Of a stretch of 64,000 nucleotides of DNA, positions 1 through 11,170 are shown one piece after another. A program made the translations under genes and the position numbers. The notes beneath the pieces are model-generated. The model saw nothing but the letters and a program-made list of their open reading frames with translations. It searched no databases and was not told the origin of the DNA. Numbering within the stretch: position 1 is the first letter of the stretch; each line of letters opens with the position of its first letter. The DNA is from Corticium candelabrum (lineage: Eukaryota; Porifera; Homoscleromorpha; Homosclerophorida; Plakinidae): the NCBI RefSeq assembly GCF_963422355.1, contig NC_085092.1, forward strand, positions 2,850,666 through 2,914,665, read 5' to 3'.

Positions 1-79
1 GTCCAAGTTCGTCCGGTCACGAAACCGACAGCAGCTTTAGAGACATTCAATTTGGAGAAAGTTCGTCTCTGCCCTTCAG

Positions 80-214
80 AAGTGCTGGATATCGATGCTG
101 AAACTCGGCGACACGGTCATCGAGTTGCTGGAGGACGAGCAAGCAAGTTGGGAGGGAAAATGTAATACCGTCTTAGATCTTAGAACACTGTTGATGGTTG
201 CTGACGTCACGTAG
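80..214 (+). CDS. possible last exon of an unidentified gene entering from the left
   Basis: A pyrimidine-rich tract followed by CAG (ending at 79) looks like a splice acceptor. After it a frame stays open to TAG at 212-214 and reads as an ordinary soluble C-terminus (about 44 residues, with an acidic stretch IELLEDEQ). I do not recognise the family, and the upstream exons would lie outside the window. The frame starting at base 1 is also open to 165, so the choice of frame is uncertain. Confidence 0.25.
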   Translation, partial: KCWISMLKLGDTVIELLEDEQASWEGKCNTVLDLRTLLMVADVT

Positions 215-350
215 TAGTACGTAGAGATCTTGATCACGTGGTTCGTAGAGCGCGGTTCTGTCTTAGATGTCGTAGAGTGTGTGCTTCGCTGTTTGTTGGG
301 AGTAAAGAGTGACTGCTACAGTGATGTGAGTACGTGGGCGCTACACTAAC

Positions 351-623
351 CCTCACAACTCTAATCCTAACTCTCACAATTCTAACCCTAACCCTCACAA
401 CTCTAATTCTAAACCCCACGACTATAACCCTAACCCCCACAACTGTAACCGTAAGCCTCGCAAGTCTAACCCTAACCATCACAATTTTGACCCTAACCCT
501 AACAACTTGAGCCCTAACCCTTAGAACTTTAACCCTAACCCTCACAACGTTAACCCCAACCCTCACAACTTCAACCCTAACCCTCACAACTTTAGCCCTA
601 ACCCTCACAACTTTAACTCTAGG
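351..623. repeat. degenerate 21-bp minisatellite, 13 units, telomere-like core
   Basis: Thirteen consecutive 21-bp units can be laid out without gaps, each close to CCTCACAACTNTAACCCTAAC, so every unit contains a CCCTAA-type hexamer. Because 21 is a multiple of three, the minus strand stays open (234-641) and reads as a VRVRVKV-type repeat. That is a by-product of the repeat and not evidence for a protein. Confidence 0.85.
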
Positions 624-641
624 AAGATTTGAATTAGCCAA

Positions 642-1555
642 GTTGTTTAGGTTTAACTATCACGTGCGCTAATGTTCCCGTAGCGTTCCGATCGATAGCT
701 GCGACAAGTCTATCTCTCTTCTTGGTCTTATTGACGCTCTTAGATATGGAACATTCTGGAAAGAAAGCGCCTCAGGCAGTCCGAGGAACGAAAGAGAGAG
801 TTGCTCCTTGGACATTTGAGACATCTTGCTGCACTAGAGATCCCGAATGTAATAGCAGGTCCCGTACGTGAAAAAGCCAAGTGCTGACGCCCTCAACTAA
901 ACAGGCTTAGAGCAGATCTAGCGTGGACACAGTCTCGAATGTGAATGGCAACCAAACCGCGCTGTCATTGATACTAATTTGTCTTATTGGCGTTACTTTT
1001 GGAAACACCACAAGAAAATCCTGGGTACAGTACTGTCCTGTACAGCTGTCAGCAATCACTCAGGACCACGAACACCCACATCAAAATTAAATTCTATACA
1101 CTCGATTCCCACACTTACCAAGTAGAATAATGGCTAGCGATTGGTATCATCCAACAAATCATACCACAAATTATGACTGGTCCAGTGTTATCATGTTAAA
1201 ATTACCTCAATTCTTTGGTAGTCCCAGTGCAAATTTACTCCTCGCTCCTCAATATTTGTGGCAAAATTGATTTTTCTTGAAATTATAATTTGCTTTATAC
1301 ACAATCGAAACATCGTTACGATTTCAGTTTTGCTGCATCATAGTATCCACAGTAGTAACAGGATTCCGAGGCCATTCCGGGTTCTTTCCGGCAACGACTG
1401 TAAAACTACTCTAGCGTCGATATATATTGCCGCTATTTTGCTTAGCAATTACGTCTGGTCTCTGTCATCCATATTTGCTCAAAAAGTTGCCTGCAAATTT
1501 GGACCGGGTATTCCAAATTTGCCTTCACACTCTCGGCAACTGATCTTGATAACAC
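642..1555. other. intergenic, no gene seen
   Basis: Single-copy looking sequence. I see no convincing exon, repeat or RNA gene here; the open frames are short and lack coding character. Confidence 0.5.
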
Positions 1556-1564
1556 CTCCCAACC

Positions 1565-1673
1565 TAGACTCGTGACCAGTCTCGCCGCGCTTTCGTAATT
1601 CCCGAATGTGAACCACGCTGAGGATTGCACATCCGGGAATAACGAAAGCGCGACAAGACTGGTCTCGAGTCTA
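1565..1673. mobile_element. foldback MITE, 109 bp, 9-bp target duplication
   Basis: The two halves are inverted copies of about 39 bp starting TAGACTCGTGACCAG, with few mismatches and a loop of about 30 bp. The element is bracketed by the identical 9-mer CTCCCAACC at 1556-1564 and 1674-1682. A second element with the same TAGACTCG terminus and a different 9-bp duplication lies at 3155-3267, so this is a family. Nine-base duplications are known for MULE-type and some Merlin-type transposons; the superfamily is not settled by the ends alone. Confidence 0.85.
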
Positions 1674-1983
1674 CTCCCAACCATAATCTAAGTAAGATTC
1701 AGAACTCAAAAATTATGCATGATTCTAAACAGCAGATTAGAGCCACATTGGAAAGGGAAGTTGAAACTTTGAATATAATACATTTATATTTGAATTCTCG
1801 GATCGACTTTGGATTGAATGGTTTCATTTTTGAGAGAACAGACTTGTTTGGAGCCACGTGATTTAACCGCGCCTCTTAGCACGCGCTATGTCGGACCAAC
1901 ATACGTTTTCTATTCCATGTACGTAGTACCATTGTACCAAATCAGACTCTCTGGTTATATATATATACAGAAGAGCTGTCTGT

Positions 1984-1985
<2 letters not shown>

Positions 1986-2071
<86 letters not shown>
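1986..2071. repeat. (GT)n microsatellite
   Basis: Uninterrupted GT dinucleotide run of roughly 43 units. The cysteine-valine open frames across it are artefacts. Confidence 0.98.
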
Positions 2072-2072
<1 letters not shown>

Positions 2073-2423
2073 AAGAACTCAAGCAGTGTTTTTGGAACCA
2101 GCCCGTGATCTAGACACCTCAACTGAGCATCCAGCTTTGACTAACATGACAATAAAAGATATCCCCGTATGACGTCATTGTAAATGGAGTGATTATGTAG
2201 TACGCAAGGGGACAGTTACTTGGTCTAGGTGTGTTTGCAGAACAACAACTATTTACTGGTTTCTAGGTGAAGGCACATTGTGTTTCCCGTGTTACCTCAC
2301 ACATATCCTTATATACATATGTCTAAATATATATCACTGCGCACGACACCGCCGAGAAAGATGTTGCGCTCTATAGTCGTCTTCCTGACAGTGATGAGAT
2401 CTATAGCTTTCCGTGTCTGCATG

Positions 2424-2875
2424 GGCGTATTCGATAGGGACTTTACGGAAAACGAAGCGGAAGACAAGAAAGAACGGAAAGCCAATGCAAATAGAACAAA
2501 AGTTTTTGGATGCAGGAAAAGTGACACGCACATGCGCAAATGGACGATGCAAGTGGCTGTTGCTTCAGTTGCAAAATCTAGAGCCCTCCTGACGCACTGT
2601 TTTGTCCAACTGTATTTAATTGACTACCTGTTATAAAATATAGAAGCTCTAGAGATAACTTCTCTGGAATGCAGTTTGCGCACAGACTTTGCAATTTCGC
2701 GGATATCTTCCGGGACTTCAAATTACGGATCATCTTTTCCAGATTTCCCCCCGTCCTTTCGAGTCGTGAGAGTGGAAGCCTTTCCAATTAGCTTACCAGA
2801 AAGAGAAAGTACCCACCCTAACCCTCCTTTCTAATCTTTCTTTTTTTCCTACAAAAAGTCCCTATCGAATACGCC
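2424..2875. mobile_element. MITE with 20-bp perfect terminal inverted repeats
   Basis: GGCGTATTCGATAGGGACTT at 2424-2443 is repeated exactly in reverse complement at 2856-2875. The 452-bp interior shows no transposase. I could not find a clear target duplication, so the exact ends may be off by one or two bases. Confidence 0.7.
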
Positions 2876-2948
2876 TTCTAAGCTCTTTGTAGCTTTTCTA
2901 CATTTCTACATACTAATATTAACCTAATTAAACAAGTGTAGGGTCGAA

Positions 2949-3740
2949 TTCACCGATTGACGCACGCGCATTATCTCTTGACTCCGCCCTCGGTCGCTAA
3001 TCGTTTCTGGTCTTTTTTCAAGTTGGGAAGTTTGGCGCTATCTCAGAGCAAACTTGACAGCTGAGAATTATCATAACGCAAAACGTACGAGACGTTTTAC
3101 GTCCATTATGTGTAGGTTTCGTTTTACCGCTTCGTGTAAACTTTGATATTTGCGTAGACTCGTACCCAGTCCTCCTCCTCGCGCGCGCTCCACGTGTTTT
3201 GTGGAACAAAAAGCACGTGCCAAAACACGTGGAGCGCGCGCGAGGAGGAGGACTGGGTACGAGTCTAATATTTGCGTAGGCGAAAGTAAAATGTACTTTC
3301 GCATCACTGACTCACCTTCAATCGACGGCAACAAGCACACATACGGCGATGGTTCGGCTGTAGAATGAAGGCATTTTGTGTCGGTGATTACTTGCGGTGG
3401 CGCACGTTTCCGTGTGTTTTTCGCATCACTCAAGCCCTTTTGAACTATAGTATGGCCTCCATTCGTAGAAAGAAACGGAGGAAAGTGCGAAGACCGAGCG
3501 ATTGCAAGCCGCTCAAGACGATACGGAGTCTATAACGTACGAATTATCGACTGAGTCGCTATGAACTGTAATTCACTGTTAGAGTCGCCTAAAGCGTCTA
3601 GACCCGTCTCTTGTGTGCTCTCGTAGTTGGCCTCGGAACGCAAGACCTAAACAATGCGCCGCGCAACACAGCAAGCGTTCGGTCCGCAGCCCAAAGCCTT
3701 GACGACGTCAATGTCTACTGCGCGTGCGTCAATCGGTGAA
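2949..3740. mobile_element. MITE-like element with 22-bp perfect inverted ends, host of a nested MITE
   Basis: The ends 2949-2970 and 3719-3740 are exact inverted copies (TTCACCGATTGACGCACG...). The 792-bp interior contains the 113-bp foldback element at 3155-3267, which interrupts a minus-strand frame of unknown meaning (3071-3433). No target duplication was identified. Confidence 0.7.
3155..3267. mobile_element. foldback MITE, 113 bp, 9-bp target duplication
   Basis: Near-perfect palindrome, arms of about 46 bp from TAGACTCGTACCCAGTC, with GC-rich inner arms (GCGCGCGC). It is flanked by the identical 9-mer ATATTTGCG at 3146-3154 and 3268-3276. It belongs to the same family as 1565-1673 by terminus and duplication length. 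Confidence 0.88.
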
Positions 3741-5989
3741 GTGCTCCTTTAAGTAAGGTACGTAGTCTCAAGGTTTGTGCATGCTCCAATCCTAGATCCG
3801 CCACTAATTTCTTTGTCGTCAACCAGCCATTAAACGCAAGCGTAGTAAGCTACAGAGTTGAGGTCGTAGACAAGTCTGCATGTATACTGTATGCATGAAA
3901 TCTGCTCGTAGAAAAGTGATGTAAAGACAAAATTCCTCAAACAACTTCTGATTCCCTAAACAACGTTGATAAAGTTGATTCAGGCCTTCTGCTATAAATT
4001 CGGGGAGAAAATGTGCTAAGCCTAGTGGACATGTCGCTTCGTAAAAAATCCTGCAAAGACCTACACGTCTCGCTGTCTCTTCTCACAACGTGCATGACAC
4101 AGCATCGCTTCCAAGAGTTCCGCGTATGGCAAATATGGACCCGCAGACTGTTTTTGGGCATGCCAGTCGATGAACGACATCCGAGTGAGTAACGCAAGCT
4201 TTCCACATCGTAGGGGACCCTCCGCCCATAAAACATTCAAACTTATCGTTTCAGCCGATTTCGAAAAAACTGCGGTCAAGCACCTATATCGAAAACAAAC
4301 ACAAACCGCCGTCATCGAATAAACGTCGAGCTTGCTTAAATGCCCCACTCGCCTATCCCCAGTCCTCTAGTAGTTAATTAAGTCCACTGGATGTACTTAC
4401 GTATCTGTCCAGGTATTGTATGACCACGCCCACACATCATCCCCTGCAGCTGCACTTCTCTCTTAGATTCCGTAATATAATAAGTCCAGTATGCAAACAC
4501 ATTTTCAAATTATTTCCAGAGCTGAGATATTATAGTCGACCATCTCTACTCTTAATTATCTGGTGGTGGCCGTGGGATACTAACTGATTGATTCAACTGA
4601 CTGACTGATTCACAAGCCTTGATTTCAACATGTCTATAAAACTTGCCTCATGATACATGCCAATTACCTTTCCTCTAGAGCTTATAGCATTGCAAGCCAC
4701 TTTCTTATTCAATCTTGACAGCAACCGGTTGCAAAAGAGAAGAAAAAGTCTGAAGCTAGACTGTAATGTGTAAGTGTCTGTTGCCTTTTGCCCTGCCAAC
4801 GCAATGCATACCAGACCTCAATCACATCAAGTTTGAGACCTTGAGTCAGGCTACTACTGTTTACGTGTTGATTGAAACCAAACACAAAACTACAACAACA
4901 TGCAGTAGCAACTCAAACATCAGCTGCAGTTGCAAGTCCCACTTCCAATTTTCTGTTTTTATTTCCTATGTAAATGAGACATGATAAAGTTGTAATTCTA
5001 TATAGAAACACAGCTTGCAACAAGTTAACAAATCCTGTTTGTAAAAAGGATTTTCTGAGTCAGATAGCAATTGTCACTGTCTTGTTGATAGGGTAGAGAG
5101 TCCTCCATGCCATATAACCACTTTGTAATTACCGCTGCGCCGCTTAATTTTACGCGGACTTTGAAGGAAGGCGCTTATTGGAGTGTAGCACTAATTTGAG
5201 GCAGACACTTAACATGGAAACCATGCACCCAACAGCTCTGATCGATATGTAAAATATACATGATATGCCTGCAGGCTTCAACAACATGGGGAAGGTCCGG
5301 AACAAGTCTGTGAAAAAACGTGATTGGTATCTTTGGCGGAGCACACGGCGCGCCTCTCGTTAGCAAACTCTGTACATTCTTGAGTTTGACAGAAGCAATT
5401 CTGGTTGTAACCTAAGACTCTATAGCTATTAGTGGCAAATCCTTTCCACCGCTCATGGTTGACTCAGACTCTGACACTTCAGGTTCTGATAGTTCAAACT
5501 CTGCTGCTGATTGTGATTTGTAAATTAATCGTTGGCTTGTGACGAGTGCGTAGGCTGTAGCTATTTGTAGCTATTGACCAAGGAGTATAGTGCAAGGGCA
5601 CATGCCTAAGTCAGACAGCTTATTTGCTTGAGGTATCGGTTCAGTCTGCTAACTTTTCGCTGCAACTTGTCTTGTCCACGTCCTTCAGCTGATTCCTGGA
5701 TCCGCCACTGGTGACAGCGTCCTGTACGTTGCGTAACTACTGCTTGGAAGCGCCTCGGAGTACGCCTCGTTCAATCAATCGCGCATCAGACCGGGCAGTA
5801 AGAGCGGAAGAGGTCGTTCCTTATTCCTGTCGGATGTCATTTGACTGCAATATGGCGCTTATAAAAGGACGGTAAAACCGGTGGGACGGTAAAAAGTGGT
5901 TATACGGTATTTGTCTACGTCTGTTTTACAAGATTTGTTGATTGATTACCAAGGTAATAAACTCTAAATAAATAAGAACATTTACAAAG
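3741..5989. other. intergenic, no gene supported
   Basis: Only short unconvincing frames. Two isolated GATCCGCCACT-type motifs (near 3797 and 5700) resemble worn transposon ends, but no partners were matched. Confidence 0.4.
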
Positions 5990-7543
5990 TCATTGAACAG
6001 ATTGGACAAGTTTGTCAACCTCCTTCCTGTTTGGATATTTCTCTCCACAGCAAGCAGATATGATTGCATGACCAACACAAAATAGAACCAAACCTGCTAT
6101 AGATACCCAAGCTGATATTCGAAAAGTCATTCGTGAGCCCAAATGTTGCCAGCACAAACCGCCAAGAATTGCTCCACATCCTCCACCCAGACCTGTTAGT
6201 ACACCTTCAAAAAGGGTCTGTGCCGAAGCTTCCAAACCACTGGGAGCAACAGCACGAGCATATAACACCAGAGCTGCCGATCGAAGAGCAAACGTTACTC
6301 CATGAAGAAGCTCAACAGGCAGCACAGTCCACGGAATGGTTATAAAAGAGTAGGCAACAAAACGAACAGCATAGCAAACAAACGTCAGACACAAGACGCC
6401 TGTGTATCCAATCCTAGAAATCAAACAATCAGATAGAACAAATGCTGGGATTTCTCCGAGTGACATGACCAAAACAGACAATCCCATGATTGTCTTACCA
6501 CCGCCCAGATCCTGTATAAACCAGAAGAGGAAACTCTCAATAACAGACATTAACATTCCAATCAACCAGGCAGCAACAAGAAACAGGACAACTCTTGGAT
6601 TCTTGAGCAATAACCTCAACTTGAACCAGAAGTTCACCTGTGGTTGATTCAGTTGATTTGGTAGACTGGGTTCGCTTGTCTGACTTAGATTGTGGCCACT
6701 TTTGTGACCCATTCCCATTAGAATGGCAAATAAGACGGATAAAGCCGTAAGACCACCAAACAGGTAAAAGTACAAGGAATAGTCTGGTGAGCATAATGAA
6801 CTTCCTAGCTCATCCGAAACAAAACCTACAGCAAATGATGCCAATCCCCATCCTACAGTTCCCCATACTCTTTGCTTTCCGTAGTCACCATGTCTCCTAG
6901 AACCCAATATCTCCAAAGTGTAATAATCAGACAGAGGTGGACCAGGAGCAGCAAAGGCCTCACCGACAGCAACGAGACCTGCAATCTCCAGCAACTTTAT
7001 ATTTCTGGCATCCAACGCATCTCGTCTTAATTCACGACAAAGTTGCGTCGTATTTCTACTCCTTTGTAGAAAAGAAAACTGAATTTGGGAGTGACCGTCC
7101 GACGTGGACGTCAGCCATTCCGACAAATTGGATTGGTTGCCGCAGTAGCATACACGCTCTAGGTTTCCTCTGTCTGTGTCTGGCCTCACTAACGCAATCA
7201 ACCAAGTCAGAACGATTTGCAGCAGCAGGGAAACGACCCAAATTAGCTTGACACCACCGAATCTCTCCCCAACAACGCCCCAGAGAGGCGTCGCTGCGAA
7301 GTTGACAAACGGTCTGACAGATTGAACGACGCCGTTCTGGCGAGCCGAAAGACCGACGTAGCGGTAGTAGAGCGTCAAATAGGGAAGGAGACAACCCCAA
7401 CCCGCAAAGAACGTGAAAAAGTGAAGCTTGACGGTAAGCAGTCGACAAAACCTTACTCGACCTCGAGAAGAGTCGTTTTCCTCGTCCAAATGGCTTTCAC
7501 TTTCACTGCAATCGTCAATCAGTCGTCTCGTCTCTTCAGTCAT
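5990..7543 (-). CDS. MFSD6-like major facilitator superfamily protein
   Basis: Single-exon gene for a predicted 517-residue multi-pass membrane transporter. The first Met of the long frame is ATG at 7541-7543, with A at -3. The frame runs five codons further upstream, but that region begins with GTG, so I do not use it. Visible features: an acidic cytoplasmic N-terminus (about 1-35), a first membrane helix (about 38-60, HFFTFFAGWGCLLPYL), a long polar loop (about 118-200) with N-glycosylation-like NQS and NTT sites, then the motif GKQRVWGTVGWGLASF typical of MFSD6/MFS_1-like proteins, and further hydrophobic helices to the end. Human MFSD6 is longer. The transported substrate of this family is not established. 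No neighbour hints at a pathway. Confidence 0.88.
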   Translation of the reverse strand: MTEETRRLIDDCSESESHLDEENDSSRGRVRFCRLLTVKLHFFTFFAGWGCLLPYLTLYYRYVGLSARQNGVVQSVRPFVNFAATPLWGVVGERFGGVKLIWVVSLLLQIVLTWLIALVRPDTDRGNLERVCYCGNQSNLSEWLTSTSDGHSQIQFSFLQRSRNTTQLCRELRRDALDARNIKLLEIAGLVAVGEAFAAPGPPLSDYYTLEILGSRRHGDYGKQRVWGTVGWGLASFAVGFVSDELGSSLCSPDYSLYFYLFGGLTALSVLFAILMGMGHKSGHNLSQTSEPSLPNQLNQPQVNFWFKLRLLLKNPRVVLFLVAAWLIGMLMSVIESFLFWFIQDLGGGKTIMGLSVLVMSLGEIPAFVLSDCLISRIGYTGVLCLTFVCYAVRFVAYSFITIPWTVLPVELLHGVTFALRSAALVLYARAVAPSGLEASAQTLFEGVLTGLGGGCGAILGGLCWQHLGSRMTFRISAWVSIAGLVLFCVGHAIISACCGEKYPNRKEVDKLVQSVQ

Positions 7544-8135
7544 TCTTCCTAAGTACACTGAAGCGGTGTTCCCGACATTTGACCGACGTACCGAATGACC
7601 GCGCCTACAAAGATTTTATTAATATTAGTATTAACATTAATATTAATCAAAAGCGAATTTACAACACCATATTTGAACAGCGATACAGTACTGTAGTAGT
7701 GTATCAGCACAGGCCCGTAGACTGAGAGCGTCGGGTCGATCAAACTCCCCGCTCGTTGAACCTCTGCTCATATGCGCTGTTTTGATGACATAGTCCTAGT
7801 CATTCCTAGCCAAGCCGTATTTCTAGCTTGTAAATAATTTTTGAGACTGTCTAGCGACGTGCACTGACACCAGCGATTGCAGACTGTGGTGCGGTCAGTT
7901 CTTCATGCATAAACAATTCCTCTCCGTGTGGTCGAGGAAAGAAGGGGTTTCCCCAAACATTGTGGGCGTGTCAAAATTTCCTTTACACACGTGCCCATCA
8001 GAAAGTACTTGAGATCGACAGCCTTTTCCTAATTTTCAGAAATACTTTATATCATGAAAACGCGTCTATTTGAGTACCAGCTAGTCTCTTCAAACTGATT
8101 ATTTTCTCAGGTTCAACACTTAGTTGAGAAGCAAA
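7544..8135. other. intergenic region upstream of the MFSD6-like gene
   Basis: Contains the presumed promoter of the minus-strand transporter. No TATA box or other site stands out, and there is an AT-rich stretch at about 7615-7650. Confidence 0.4.
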
Positions 8136-8255
8136 CAGTGGCGTAGGAATACCATCCAGGTTGGGGGCCAACATGGATGCCATTATTGGAGCTCCTAGTT
8201 TTTCCGCTTGTACCTGATATTGTTTTAATCACCCCTCGTGATTCCTACGCCGATG
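8136..8255. mobile_element. short foldback element, CAGTGGCGTAGGAAT ends
   Basis: Left end CAGTGGCGTAGGAAT is matched by ATTCCTACGCCGATG on the right, giving a 120-bp element. CAGTGGCG-type termini are common in hAT-like MITEs. No matching target duplication is visible, so the assignment is tentative. Confidence 0.45.
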
Positions 8256-9341
8256 TAAGATGGGCTGGCCAAATCTAGAGCGGTAGCCTCGTTAGGTAGC
8301 ACACTGAACTGTGGAGAAAGGTATAGAAGCCGAGAGTTAGTTACAAAACTGTGGAGTAATCCAATAACTAGATATTAATTAATTAATTTTTATACGTTAT
8401 TAATAAATTAATTTTTGATATGAACCACTGTGACTAATCAATTTATTTTTCCGGACCATTTTCATGCAGGCTTACTTTTGGGCGTGATCTATAATTTTCC
8501 AAAGCCGTGCAAGACCTGAGGCTGCTTTGCCGGTGCCAACATTGGAGTTCTAATCCGTGCAAACAGCCTCCACTCTAGCATCTCGTGAATGTGCATGAAC
8601 GCATGCAGCACCAGCACATTATAGCGGCTCTAGACACGATCTTTGTGGGTCAGGAAAGAGATCTAGCTAGACTCTACAGAAGTGACTTCCATGGTGTTCA
8701 CATGCGTATATGTTATTGTACCACACTACTCTACTAATTATTATAATTATAAATGTTACTTAAGTTAAGTAAGGAAGTATAGTAAAAAGTACGACCGATG
8801 GCAGCTCAACGACTGCCTGGAGTTATACAGATTTTTTCACAAAACCGTAAATTTGCAGCTTCTCGAAAGAAATTCAGTATCCTGTACTTTACACGCGACA
8901 ACAAGATGTCAAGTGCTGACAGGAGCAGATTCTAGCGAGGCTCAGAATGCGTAAGGCTACGCAAGACCAACGGAGACTTTGAAACAGTATTGATGAATAT
9001 TCGATGGCAAGGACGAGAATACGTAATTGAATTTGAAGTATGAATGCAGACAACTAAAAGTACGTACAGTCGCATTCAAAAGAGACGACGCATGCGCAGC
9101 TCGATTTACCGTACCATCTATTGATTATGTACATATGCCGCTTCAATACGCAACGTAGACTTACAAAACTTAAAAGCCGCTCTTGTCTGTAGGAATTCTA
9201 GATGTATGTAAAAAAGGCACCGAAATGCCAATTACATGATGCATGGAGTTATTATCGATGTCCATAGTTTCTAGTCTCAGCCATAAACATGTGGTCCTTA
9301 TATCCTAAAATATTTTCAGAACCTCGTCCTGCTCATCACAT
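8256..9341. other. intergenic, 3' side of the SPARC-like gene
   Basis: AT-rich around 8370-8460, with no convincing exon on either strand. Confidence 0.4.
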
Positions 9342-10360
9342 TCAGTGCTCTTGAAGAAGACAAAATCTCAACTCTGCTCTGCTGTGTCGCCCATTGTTGT
9401 CGATATCACACGACGAAAGAAGATCAATCAAGCATGCCTTCTTGTCGGGCACCAATGAATACAACCTGTTGGTCTCATGAGGGCTCAAGTATCTGTAAAC
9501 AACAACGTAGTGCATAAAGCAAACATATGTCTACTAATAATGAATCCTATGCTGACTCGTCTTTGGGATTCTGATCCGCTGCAGCAAATTGCCAGTTGAT
9601 GACAGCATTCTGTTGAATTTTCGAGAGAAGACCAAATTTCCCCGACACAGTGCTTGAAATCCTTCCTGTTTCCATAAGTTGCTATTTCGATGTAAATGGT
9701 GATGAGAAAGGGAAAGTAAAAGGACAAATAAGACAAACCATTTCATCCAGTAGTCGATCCATAAAGTATGCAGTAAAGCTACTCTTTTCTTTAGCAGAGC
9801 AATCCTTCTCAGAAAAATCGGTCACTTTCGAAACTAAATATTGCCAATATTAATCATGGACACAACTGTGAACACTGATGTCCTACCAAGGCATTCGCCC
9901 TTGTGTGCTTGTTTTAGTGTCTTACTTCTGGTAGAGCAACGTTGGTACCTCAGAGCACACCTGTACCATACAAACAGTCTAGCTCTTAGCAGGGAGTCGC
10001 ACACTAAGTTATGAAGCCAGGAAAAACATGTTACTTGCTCGGGTAGGTCTGCCCGTCTGTACCACAAACTGGCTTGCTTTTCCTAGACGAAGTCACAGGA
10101 CAAGTTTTGCAGACACAGAACTCGCGTCCTTGACCATCGATGACACACAACTTGGATCGTCCACACACTCTGATTCGACAATGTGAGTCAAACGGACCAG
10201 CCACGACTCCAGTAACGCCATTTGAAGCCTGAAGAGAGAAACATATATCAGTCGCATCTTCACTGTGACTGACCAACTGGACACTCACTGGAGCTGGAAC
10301 GGGTCCAGAGTCACTGACACACGTAAATGCAAACAGAAGAAGCACAGCAAACAGAGACAT
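9342..10360 (-). CDS. SPARC-like secreted matricellular calcium-binding protein
   Basis: Multi-exon gene rebuilt from splice sites. Coding exons (descending): 10289-10360, 10035-10228, 9887-9960, 9739-9833, 9557-9681, 9342-9492; 236 residues, all phases join. Residues 1-17 form a signal peptide. A FOLN/follistatin-like module (about 41-67) leads into a Kazal domain (about 67-112) containing PVCGTDGQTYPS. The C-terminal EC domain has an NWQF motif and an EF-hand pair: the first loop (181-193, DQNPKDEYLSPHE) has the 13-residue form seen in SPARC, and the second (216-227, DIDNNGRHSRAE) is a canonical 12-residue loop. Proteins of this family act in the extracellular matrix and bind calcium and collagens. 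It lacks SPARC's long acidic N-terminal region. Introns are 53-74 nt. The weakest junction is the donor at 9556 (GTCAGC). The in-frame 60-nt intron 10229-10288 could be retained. Confidence 0.85.
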
Positions 10361-10377
10361 CTCGATCCTGCTAGTAT

Positions 10378-10450
10378 ACTAGAGAAGAGACAGACACATC
10401 TACAGATCCAACACTGACTCTCCTTCCCGGTCTCCCTTACCGCACTATTG
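10378..10450 (-). other. 5' untranslated exon junction of the SPARC-like gene
   Basis: A strong donor (GCG|GTAAGG, exon ending at 10441) and a strong acceptor (TCTCTTCTCTAG, exon from 10378) define a 62-nt intron 18 bp upstream of the start codon. Its size matches the coding introns. The start of transcription is not visible. Confidence 0.5.
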
Positions 10451-10708
10451 GCCTCTCGGTTTACACAGTACGACCTGGAGCTGCTCAATCTGTGGGAGCT
10501 TGCTGATCGCTCTTGTTTATGTAGGAACATGAGCGGAAGCAACCACTCAAGCTCAGCATTTTCCTAGGCGGAACCGTAGGGATGCTTTCGCCGAAACTAG
10601 ACAGGAAGTGGAACCATGTGCGGAAACCTGTTATCATCTTTGCGCCAGATGGCGTCGCTAATCGTCTCGCACCTTTATTCAATAGCGCAATGATTGCTCA
10701 ATAAATTT

Positions 10709-11170
10709 CTACACGATAATGTGATATTGTAGTTCTCCCGCGCCTCCACAACTATTCCAAACGCGTAGTAATAGCGTGCGAACGTCAATCATCCCGCAAC
10801 CAGCTGGACATGATAAACCCTTGATGCCTGTACATTCCACGAGCACAATACGAGCCACCACCACAGCCAGACCGACGTCGAGAGCAACACAGAAGCCACG
10901 CAACCGTCGAAAAACACACAAACACACGGACAGTCGTTATGACGAAACCACTGCAAGGCACGTCAATGCGTAGGAAGCCGAAACGGCTCCAATTGCCAGG
11001 CCTATCACCGCCGATCTCAAGAGGACGAGATCGTCTGGGTATGAATAGCATGAGTGATATAACAAAATGCCATAAATAGCAAGGCGAGAACGGAAATGAT
11101 GTAGTTGATTACTTGATACCGTCTCTTTCTATCTGTTACACACACAACGGGTTACGAAAGCGTTAGAATG
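10709..11170 (-). other. hydrophobic coding-like segments, unassigned
   Basis: Reading the minus strand, an acceptor-like CAG near 11155 opens a frame with a strong membrane helix (YIISVLALLFMAFCYI) that stops near 11026. Another frame just downstream encodes a second helix-like stretch (AVIGLAIGAVSASYALTCLA). They may be exons of a small membrane protein, but I could not join them with legal introns. No family recognised. Confidence 0.2.

Noticed and set aside
234-641. 135-codon minus-strand open frame
   Set aside because: It is the in-frame reading of a 21-bp minisatellite; the VRVRV repeat follows the DNA period.
7544-7558. Five extra codons upstream in the MFSD6-like frame
   Set aside because: They would need a GTG start; the ATG at 7541-7543 has a good context.
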